Positions 1 through 5,801 of a stretch of 7,999 bases of DNA are shown here, in pieces (position 1 is the first letter of the stretch; every line of letters begins with the position of its first letter). Source of the DNA: an uncultured Coriobacteriaceae bacterium (GTDB taxonomy: Bacteria; Actinomycetota; Coriobacteriia; Coriobacteriales; Eggerthellaceae); assembly GCA_900552365.1 (NCBI GenBank), contig URZP01000061.1, forward strand, positions 1-7,999. Direction: 5' to 3'. Under the pieces are notes generated by a model. That model ran no database searches. It worked only from the letters and a program-made list of their open reading frames with translations, and had not been told where the DNA came from. Both the position numbers and the translations under genes were made by a program.

Positions 1-20
1 CGAGGACATCCCCGAGAAAG

Positions 21-1715
21 GTGCTATCGCACGTGGATGCGTCGAAGGAAAACAACTCGACGAAACCGCTTGCTTCGAATGAGGTGAAGGGTTCGAAGCT
101 GGCGAGCAAACGCGTGTCGCCGGCCGTGTATCTGCTTTCGCAGCTTCGCCTGCGTCACCTTGGAATGGCCTTCGCGTGGGCTTGCACCATGCTCACCATG
201 CGCACTTCAACCTTGTTGCCCGAAGGCTCCGACCCTCAGGTTATGTCCACGGCTTTATTGGTGTTCTCGTTTGGCGTGAGCATCCTTACCATGGTGCTGC
301 TTGCCATCAACGAGTACCGCAAGCCCGGTTCGTTCGCAGAGCTGCCCGACTGGCTTTTCGTTTCGGGCGCCATCATTGGCATTTTGGCCATGAAGTCGCC
401 CGCATACGGCATCGTTGACGAGCCGACGGCGTTCTTCATTGGGTGCTTCATGACGGGCATATCGTACGGCTATCTTTGGGTTGCTTGGGCGCGTGTTTAC
501 GGACGCCTTCACCCCGACGTCACTACGGTGGCGCTTCCGTTGACGTTCGTTCTGACCGTGGGGCTTTACTTCTTCGTGGGCCTTTTGGATAAGATCACCA
601 TTCTGCCCGACTTCGCTTACATGGCGTTTTTGCCTGCGATTTCGTGGGTTCTGCTTCTTCGGTGCCAAAGTCAGGACGAGTGCCGCGAAATGGTGGACCA
701 CCGCGAGGGGCTTTCCGTCGCGGTCCATAAAATGGCCGACATCTTGGTTGCATCGGCGCTGTTCAGCTTCTTGTTCGGGTATCTTTGGGAGTCGTCTCTG
801 ATTGCTTTGGCGTCGGTGGAAGAGACGCATCGTGTTCCCTTGGCCATCTCGGCTGTGGTGGGTTTCCTGCTGTCCCTGTTCACTATCTTGGCGCGCAAAC
901 GCATCGACGTTGACTTGTTGTACAAGGTTGCGGCGCCGGTCATCGTTTTGTCGTGCGCCTTGTTCCCGCTGTTTTTCGTTGAGAACCCGCTGGTCGTTGG
1001 CAGCGTTATGGACTCGGGCTTCACTATTTTGGAGATCCTTGTTTGGATCATGGTGGTAACGGTTTCGTATGACGAACGCGTAAGCGGCGTCATCATCGGC
1101 GCCATTGCCCGTTCGGTGTTCCTTCTATTCAGGCTGGCCGGCGTCACTATCGCGTACTTCGTCAACGAGCTTTCCATCAGCTTCGGATTGTCGTCGTCGA
1201 TGTTCTCGGCTATGGCTGTGGGCGCCATCATCGTGTGGGGTCTTATGTCTAACAAGGGCGCTCGCGAAGCGGAGGACCGCCACAGCAAGGCTGCCATTGC
1301 CCGTGAGAAATATGCGGAAGTGCTGGCGGCGTCGGCCGACGCAAGGCAGGCGGAAAGCGGAATGCAAGCTACGAAGGGCCCCGAGCTGCAGGCTGCGCCG
1401 CAGGTGGGCGGCAGCGCGAAAGATGGCGTAGCTCCCGGTGGCGTTCAATTGAGCTCGACATTCGTCTGGCGCGCCTCTGAGGCCGTCAGCGAGAAGTTCG
1501 GCCTGTCGCGTCGCGAAGCCGAACTGTTGCCGTACTTGGTGCTGGGGCGCAGCGCGTCATTTATCGCCAACGAGTTCTATATTTCCGAGAACACCGTGCG
1601 CACGCACATCAAGCATATTCTGGAGAAGACGGGAGCCACGTCGAAACGGGGCATCACCGACTTCGTTTACGTTGAGGGGATGAAGGCCCTGAGCGAGCGC
1701 CACGAGCATCAATAG
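21..1715 (+). CDS. Membrane-embedded LuxR-type transcriptional regulator (12 predicted TM helices plus C-terminal HTH)
   Basis: Likely a one-component regulator that senses a ligand through a membrane domain and binds DNA with a cytoplasmic LuxR/GerE helix-turn-helix. Hydrophobic stretches suggest about 12 membrane helices, near residues 45-60, 74-95, 110-123, 136-160, 167-188, 197-212, 241-263, 271-291, 299-320, 327-350, 357-382 and 390-411. An Ala/Glu-rich linker (about 412-490) leads to the DNA-binding domain (about 492-550), with LSRREAELL at 495-503 and a recognition helix around SENTVRTHIKHI at 522-533. Both match the LuxR consensus. No receiver or kinase domain is visible. The GTG start at 21 is uncertain: the frame stays open to the window edge, and GTG at 33 has GAGAAAG 12 nt upstream. 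The gene converges on a transporter gene, a possible target. Ligand and regulon are unknown. The architecture is well known in Coriobacteriia. Confidence 0.88.
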   Translation: MLSHVDASKENNSTKPLASNEVKGSKLASKRVSPAVYLLSQLRLRHLGMAFAWACTMLTMRTSTLLPEGSDPQVMSTALLVFSFGVSILTMVLLAINEYRKPGSFAELPDWLFVSGAIIGILAMKSPAYGIVDEPTAFFIGCFMTGISYGYLWVAWARVYGRLHPDVTTVALPLTFVLTVGLYFFVGLLDKITILPDFAYMAFLPAISWVLLLRCQSQDECREMVDHREGLSVAVHKMADILVASALFSFLFGYLWESSLIALASVEETHRVPLAISAVVGFLLSLFTILARKRIDVDLLYKVAAPVIVLSCALFPLFFVENPLVVGSVMDSGFTILEILVWIMVVTVSYDERVSGVIIGAIARSVFLLFRLAGVTIAYFVNELSISFGLSSSMFSAMAVGAIIVWGLMSNKGAREAEDRHSKAAIAREKYAEVLAASADARQAESGMQATKGPELQAAPQVGGSAKDGVAPGGVQLSSTFVWRASEAVSEKFGLSRREAELLPYLVLGRSASFIANEFYISENTVRTHIKHILEKTGATSKRGITDFVYVEGMKALSERHEHQ

Positions 1716-1755
1716 CGCATGCCGCCTTGCGCGACGAGCTGGTTCGCGGATGCGC
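1715..1755. other. Nested inverted repeats between convergent genes
   Basis: Just after the regulator's stop codon, an outer repeat GCGCAT/ATGCGC (1715-1720 and 1750-1755) encloses an inner repeat CGCGA/TCGCG (1730-1734 and 1744-1748). Together they could fold into a GC-rich stem with internal loops. No T-tract follows on either strand, so this is not a canonical intrinsic terminator. It may still help end or stabilise the converging transcripts. The rest of the 1716-1800 gap shows nothing else. Confidence 0.3.
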
Positions 1756-1800
1756 GTGTCGTGTGATGGTGCCGGTTGTGGCTTTGCTGCGCCTTTGCCG

Positions 1801-3090
1801 CTAGTCGTTGAGCCCTCGTACGACAACGGTTCCTTTCAGGATGAAAGCCCAGAACACGAACGCGATGGCGGTGGAGATCACGATGATCGCGCCCACGCCG
1901 AACATGTAATTCGGCCAGGGGAGCACGGCCAGCAGCATGCCGAAGCAGCCGAATACCGTGTGCGTGAAGTTGATCACCGAGCTTGCGGCGCCGGTTTCGC
2001 CGTCGTGTTGGTTTAGTAGGATGTTGGTGCTGTATGGGCGTGCGCACGATTCTGCAAGAATGAACAGCAAGAACAAGCCGCAGAACGTGTACTCCGAAAT
2101 GCCGCCGAACGCCATAAGGGCGAAACCTGCAGCGACGCTGACGGTCAAAAGCACGGTGGTGAACGTCTTCGCGCTCGTGAATTTCTGAACGAAAAGCCAG
2201 ATGAACGGACCGACGCTGCCTGCCACGGCGCCTACGGCGAAAAACGCGCTGTACCCCAGCTCGGACAGGCCGAATGCATCGATGTAGATGTACGAACCGA
2301 CGGCGATGTAGGCCATGAACGGCAGGTTGAACATCGCCATGGTAAGCAGGAACAGCACGAACGGCTTGCTTTTCAGCACCCAGGTAAGGTGGCCGATGGT
2401 GGGTAGGATGTTGTCGCGCGTGCTCTGGTTCTTCGGCAGCGATTCCGAGAACATCATGCCCATGACAAGAATAAGCACACCGATCACGGTCAGCGTGACG
2501 AAGATGCCGCGCCAGTCAAGGACTTGCAGCAGCAACGAGCCGATAACGGGGGCGAACACGGGACCGACGACGAACATGACCTGCACGACGGACAGGACCT
2601 TCTCGCGATAGGCGGGTTTGAATGCGTCTTTGACCACGGCGGTGCCGATTGCGCCCACGGCGCCGGCTCCCAACGCTTGGATAACGCGCATGGCGATAAG
2701 GAATTCGATGGTGGGGGCGATGGCGCAAAGCGCGCTGCCCAGGGTGTAGGCGCCGGCGCCGGCAAGAAGCACGGGCTTGCGTCCGTATTTGTCGCTCATC
2801 GTGCCGAAGAGCAACAGGCCGATGGCGTTGAAGGCGAAGAAGCCCACAAGAGTAAGGTTCACGGCAGCCGCATCGGTGTTCAGGTACTGAACCATGTGCG
2901 GGATGGCCGGGGTGTACATGTCAAGCGCCAAAGGCGTAAGGAGCGATGCGATTACCAGCAACGCAAGGGTTCCAACTGCGCCAAGGTGGGGTTGGTCGCA
3001 GGAAAGCCAGGCGCCCAGGCCCTTGCTTTCGGTGGTTACGGTGTCGGCGTTGCCGACGGTTTCGATGCTCTCGTTCCTGATTTCCTTCAT
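1801..3090 (-). CDS. MFS transporter, Bcr/CflA-like (DHA1) drug efflux family
   Basis: Predicted 12-helix inner-membrane proton antiporter of the major facilitator superfamily, 429 aa with this start. Family marks in order: DMYTPAIPHM at residues 57-66 (helix 1), motif A GTMSDKYGRKPVLL at 96-109, the RVIQALGAGAVGA stretch at 135-147, and antiporter motif C-like GPVFAPVIGSLL at 176-187 followed by DWRGIF. This set is typical of Bcr/CflA drug-resistance exporters, which export antibiotics, sulfonamides or small peptides; the substrate here cannot be told. I chose ATG 3090 because AGGAAG lies 8 nt upstream of it. ATG 3120 and TTG 3135 would add an unconserved, non-hydrophobic N-terminus. The gene faces the membrane LuxR-type regulator across 85 bp and has a palindrome-rich upstream region suggesting operator control. 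The sequence appears intact. Confidence 0.9.
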   Translation of the reverse strand: MKEIRNESIETVGNADTVTTESKGLGAWLSCDQPHLGAVGTLALLVIASLLTPLALDMYTPAIPHMVQYLNTDAAAVNLTLVGFFAFNAIGLLLFGTMSDKYGRKPVLLAGAGAYTLGSALCAIAPTIEFLIAMRVIQALGAGAVGAIGTAVVKDAFKPAYREKVLSVVQVMFVVGPVFAPVIGSLLLQVLDWRGIFVTLTVIGVLILVMGMMFSESLPKNQSTRDNILPTIGHLTWVLKSKPFVLFLLTMAMFNLPFMAYIAVGSYIYIDAFGLSELGYSAFFAVGAVAGSVGPFIWLFVQKFTSAKTFTTVLLTVSVAAGFALMAFGGISEYTFCGLFLLFILAESCARPYSTNILLNQHDGETGAASSVINFTHTVFGCFGMLLAVLPWPNYMFGVGAIIVISTAIAFVFWAFILKGTVVVRGLND

Positions 3091-3098
3091 TGGTCGAT

Positions 3099-3104
3099 CT
3101 TCCT
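3099..3104 (-). promoter_or_regulatory. Ribosome binding site fixing the transporter start
   Basis: Read on the minus strand this is AGGAAG, 8 nt before ATG 3090. The alternative upstream starts (ATG 3120, TTG 3135) lack a comparable site, so this decides the start. Confidence 0.6.
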
Positions 3105-3159
3105 GATGAAACGGCCCCATATTGCTTGGTGGCAAGTTGGTGGGGTTTCCATTGCCTAG

Positions 3160-3217
3160 GGTTTCACAAATGAAACCATCTCTCTAGAGAATCGCGGTTC
3201 GCTCCATAAACGAACCG
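3160..3217. promoter_or_regulatory. Cluster of three adjacent palindromes, candidate operator region
   Basis: Three perfect inverted repeats lie side by side, 70-127 bp upstream of the transporter start. They are GGTTTCA-CAAA-TGAAACC (3160-3177), TCTCTAGAGA (3181-3190) and CGGTTCG-9 nt-CGAACCG (3195-3217). Their centres are about 17 and 20 bp apart. Repeats of this size and spacing are typical of sites for dimeric repressors such as TetR- or MarR-type proteins, but no such regulator is encoded nearby in the window. No convincing -35/-10 pair was found on either strand here. The repeats are seen directly; the operator role is inferred. Confidence 0.5.
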
Positions 3218-3270
3218 TATCTTGCGCGGGTTCATCTGGCAGCCTGTTTTGCTTTTGCAAAGTTCTACCT

Positions 3271-3315
3271 GCGGAAACGATTTGCTGGGGAAAGTCGATG
3301 TGGCTGCGTTTCCGC
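3271..3315. repeat. 9-bp perfect inverted repeat with 27-nt spacer
   Basis: GCGGAAACG at 3271-3279 is matched by CGTTTCCGC at 3307-3315. The arms are perfect and do not extend. They could be two spaced operator half-sites or sites, or a long-loop hairpin. No T-tract follows, so a terminator is unlikely. Confidence 0.5.
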
Positions 3316-3514
3316 CTTCATTGGGGGGTCGACCTTAGCAAGCTCTTGTCTGGTTGATCTGACGGCGATTCCGACGGACATTGCTGGGGATCGTAGATTA
3401 TGCGCAGTAGGGCGATCGGTGGGAATTAGGTTGGTGACTGCGTTAATATGGATGTCTACGACCGAGTGCGTGCTGTGCGCTCGGCGGCCCTATCACCGAC
3501 CGAAACGACGAGAT

Positions 3515-4543
3515 ATGCCCGATCGCAAACTCCTCACGCTTGCCGTGCCTGCTTACAATGCGGGCTCGTTCTTGCATCAGTGCCTGGATACCCTGGTCGA
3601 TGCGGGCAGCGCATTGGAAGTTCTTGTCGTCAACGACGGCTCCAAAGACAACACGCTTGAGGTTGCTCGCGCTTATCAGCAGAAATACCCTGACGTTATT
3701 GTGGCTGTTGACCAGCAAAACCGTAACTGGGGCGGCGTTATCAACCATGCTTTGGAGCTTGCCAAAGGCGAGTATTTCTACGTTGTCGACTCTGACGACT
3801 GGCTTGATCCGGCGGTTCTGAAAGAGGTCCTTGCGAAGCTGGCAGAGCTTGATGCGGCTAACTCGTTGGTCGATCTGTTCGTGGTCAACTATGTGTACAA
3901 CCAGGTTGAGGAAAACGCGCACCATACCATTCAGTATCGCAAGCTTATCCCTCATGACAAAGTTGTGACCTGGGACGATCTTTCCCAACCGAAAATCGAC
4001 CAGTACCTCATGATTCACAGCATGCTTTATCGCACCAGTGTTGTGCGCGAAAGCGGTCTCGCGCTTCCCGAAGGCGAGTCGTACATGGACAGCCTTCTTA
4101 TGCTTAAGCCGTTGCGTTTCGTGAAAACGCTGTATTACCATGACTGCGATCTGTATTGGTACACCATCGGTCGCGAGGGGCAATCGGTTGAGCCTGCCGT
4201 GCTGAAGAAGCACATCAACGAGCAGATTCACGCAACGCATCTTGCCATTGACGGTTTCGACTACGCCGGACTGCAGGCTATTAGCCCGCGCCTTGCCAGC
4301 TGCAGCTTGCGCTACCTCTCGGCGATGATGACTGTTTCGTCCATTCATTTGTTCCAGATAAACACCCCCGAGTCCATCGCCGCTAACGATGAGCTGTGGG
4401 CGTATCTGAAATCAACCGATCCCGTTTTGTACCGAAGGCTTCATGCCACGTTTGCAGGTCTTGTTTACAGGAAGACGGCATTTGGTCGCGCAGTCGCGAA
4501 GTTCGGCTACAACGTTGGTGCTAAGATCTTCAAGTACGCGTAA
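3515..4543 (+). CDS. Family 2 (GT-A fold) glycosyltransferase
   Basis: Cytoplasmic enzyme expected to transfer a sugar from a nucleotide-sugar donor onto an acceptor, probably a membrane lipid or cell-envelope polymer. With the ATG at 3515 it is 342 aa. The N-terminal half is a GT-A domain: first strand LTLAVPAYN at residues 7-15, nucleotide-binding VNDGS at 39-43, a GG-containing stretch NWGGVINHAL at 71-80, and the metal-binding DXD-type motif DSDDW at 92-96. GESYMD at 187-192 may carry the catalytic acid. No membrane helix is evident, but the C-terminus (about 319-342) is basic and aromatic and may touch the membrane. I chose ATG 3515 because the domain begins there; GTG 3419 or ATG 3452 would add a Cys/Arg-rich, non-homologous-looking leader. 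The ribosome site is weak for all of them. The next gene starts 23 nt downstream, indicating an operon. Donor and acceptor are unknown. Confidence 0.87.
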   Translation: MPDRKLLTLAVPAYNAGSFLHQCLDTLVDAGSALEVLVVNDGSKDNTLEVARAYQQKYPDVIVAVDQQNRNWGGVINHALELAKGEYFYVVDSDDWLDPAVLKEVLAKLAELDAANSLVDLFVVNYVYNQVEENAHHTIQYRKLIPHDKVVTWDDLSQPKIDQYLMIHSMLYRTSVVRESGLALPEGESYMDSLLMLKPLRFVKTLYYHDCDLYWYTIGREGQSVEPAVLKKHINEQIHATHLAIDGFDYAGLQAISPRLASCSLRYLSAMMTVSSIHLFQINTPESIAANDELWAYLKSTDPVLYRRLHATFAGLVYRKTAFGRAVAKFGYNVGAKIFKYA

Positions 4544-4566
4544 CGCGCCGTCGATTAGAAGCAGAC

Positions 4567-5700
4567 ATGCCCGATTCCAATCAGAAAAAGACAGAGGACG
4601 TCCTTCTAGAGCCCAATCTCTTGAACGAGATCGCGCCCGAGACGGCTATGGAGCGTCCCCATGTGAAGGGTCGTTTCCTAAACATGGTGCTGTGCATTTT
4701 CGCCTTCGGCATGCTGATTGGCTACTTGGTGTTCGCCGGCGAAGGCGAGGACCTTGCCGACGCGCTTTCCACCATGCAGTGGCAATGGTTGCTGCTGAGC
4801 GTGGCCATGGTGGTTGGCTACTGGGTGCTTGAATCTGTGTGCATGCAGGTTTTCTCGTCCGACACATTCCCCAAGTTCAAGTTCTCGAAAACGTTCACTT
4901 GCACGGTTATCGGTCAGTATTTCAACTGCATAACGCCGCTGTCCAGTGGCGGTCAGCCCTTCCAGGCGTATTACTACAGCCGCTTCGGCATGCCGCTTTC
5001 CAAGAGCATGCCCATGTTGCTGTGCCGTTTCGTCACGTACCAGGTTGCAACCAGCACGTTTTGCGCGCTCGTGCTTTTGTTCCGCTTTCATTACTTCATG
5101 GACGAGAACCCGGCGCTTATGGTGTTGGTTGTCATCGGGTTCATTGGTGGATTGGGTTTGTTGGCCATGCTGCTGGCCGTTGCATTTTGGCGCAGCGGCA
5201 TTCTGAAGCTGGTACGCTTCGGGTTCAATCTTGGTGCGAAATTGCACATCGTGAAGGATCCCGAGGTCAAGATCGCTGAGACCACCAAGACCATCGACGA
5301 CGCCTACGCCGAAATGCATTACCTGTTCAAGAAACCGAAGCTGTTCTTCAAGAGCATGGGCGTCACGTTCTTCCAGTTGCTTGAGTACTTCACCATCAGT
5401 TACGTCATCATGCGCGGTCTTGGCTGCAACGGCGATTACCTCACCGTTATCTCATGCCAGGCGTTCGTATACATGATCTCGTCGTTCGTTCCCACGCCAG
5501 GTGCCATGGGCGCTGCTGAAACCAGCTACGCGCTGTTCTTCGGCGCCATCTATCCGAACGCATCTTTGGTTGCCCTCTCCACGTTCATTTGGCGTTTCTT
5601 GACGTTCTATTTCCCCATTGTTGTGGGTATGCTTGTCACGCTGACGGTGAACAGGCGAGAGAAGGCCGGTCAGGCCAGCAGCTTCAGCGTTATCAAATAG
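4567..5700 (+). CDS. YbhN/LPG-synthase-TM (UPF0104) family integral membrane protein
   Basis: Polytopic membrane protein of 377 aa related to the flippase-like N-terminal domain of MprF lysylphosphatidylglycerol synthases. The soluble N-terminus (about 1-35) is followed by hydrophobic segments near 37-57, 73-92, 158-173, 183-207, 264-283, 294-308 and 336-360. Two family signatures are visible: GQYFN-ITPLSSGGQP around 116-131 and the loop FVPTPGAMGAAE at 307-318. The aminoacyl-transferase domain of full MprF is absent, so lipid lysinylation is not expected; a role in moving or presenting a glycolipid or polyprenyl intermediate is inferred. It begins 23 nt after the glycosyltransferase stop, with AGAAG a few bases upstream of its ATG, so the two are likely co-transcribed and work together. 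A later in-frame ATG at residue 28 is a less likely start. Confidence 0.87.
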   Translation: MPDSNQKKTEDVLLEPNLLNEIAPETAMERPHVKGRFLNMVLCIFAFGMLIGYLVFAGEGEDLADALSTMQWQWLLLSVAMVVGYWVLESVCMQVFSSDTFPKFKFSKTFTCTVIGQYFNCITPLSSGGQPFQAYYYSRFGMPLSKSMPMLLCRFVTYQVATSTFCALVLLFRFHYFMDENPALMVLVVIGFIGGLGLLAMLLAVAFWRSGILKLVRFGFNLGAKLHIVKDPEVKIAETTKTIDDAYAEMHYLFKKPKLFFKSMGVTFFQLLEYFTISYVIMRGLGCNGDYLTVISCQAFVYMISSFVPTPGAMGAAETSYALFFGAIYPNASLVALSTFIWRFLTFYFPIVVGMLVTLTVNRREKAGQASSFSVIK

Positions 5701-5715
5701 CAGCTTTTGCTTTGT

Positions 5716-5796
5716 CGGGGCGGCGGGCGAATTGAATTGCCCCGTCGATGGCGACGGGCGAACCGGCTTCACTTTCGTTTCGCCCCTCAAGGGCGA
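5716..5796. terminator. Hairpin-rich gap between convergent genes, possible terminator region
   Basis: The 101-bp gap between the YbhN-like stop and the stop of the facing flavoprotein gene contains several inverted repeats. CGGGGC (5716-5721) pairs with GCCCCG (5739-5744). CCCGTCG (5741-5747) pairs with CGACGGG (5752-5758) over a 4-nt loop. TCGCCC (5780-5785) pairs with GGGCGA (5791-5796) over a 5-nt loop. The first two overlap and would be alternative folds. None is followed by a proper T-tract on either strand, so intrinsic termination is uncertain; position and stem strength make a bidirectional terminator plausible. Confidence 0.4.
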
Positions 5797-5801
5797 TTCC
5801 G

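Larger units (their letters stand above)
3091..3514. other. 424-bp intergenic region with recurrent GAAAC/GTTTC motif
   Basis: This non-coding stretch separates the leftward transporter from the rightward glycosyltransferase operon and must hold both promoters. GAAAC or its complement occurs seven times, at 3108-3112, 3145-3149, 3161-3165, 3172-3176, 3274-3278, 3308-3312 and 3502-3506. About one is expected by chance on both strands. Two copies form the arms of the 3160-3177 palindrome and two lie within a 9-bp inverted repeat at 3271-3315. A weak AT-rich TTAATAT at 3443-3449 could be a -10 element for the glycosyltransferase, but no good -35 goes with it. The in-frame opening from GTG 3419 is not glycosyltransferase-like, so I treat it as leader. 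Confidence 0.45.

Noticed and set aside
255..1297. Long open frames on the minus strand within the LuxR-type regulator
   Set aside because: They are antisense shadows of a well-supported gene. Their products are Arg/His/Ser-rich with no recognisable motif.
2524..3159. 211-codon open frame on the plus strand opposite the transporter
   Set aside because: Its product is Gly/His/Asp-rich low-complexity sequence antisense to a clear MFS gene.
3443..4348. 301-codon open frame on the minus strand opposite the glycosyltransferase
   Set aside because: No motif is visible and it covers the GT-A domain on the other strand, so it is a shadow.
4678..5319. 213-codon open frame on the minus strand opposite the YbhN-like gene
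   Set aside because: Gln/His/Arg-rich product typical of an antisense frame in GC-rich DNA.
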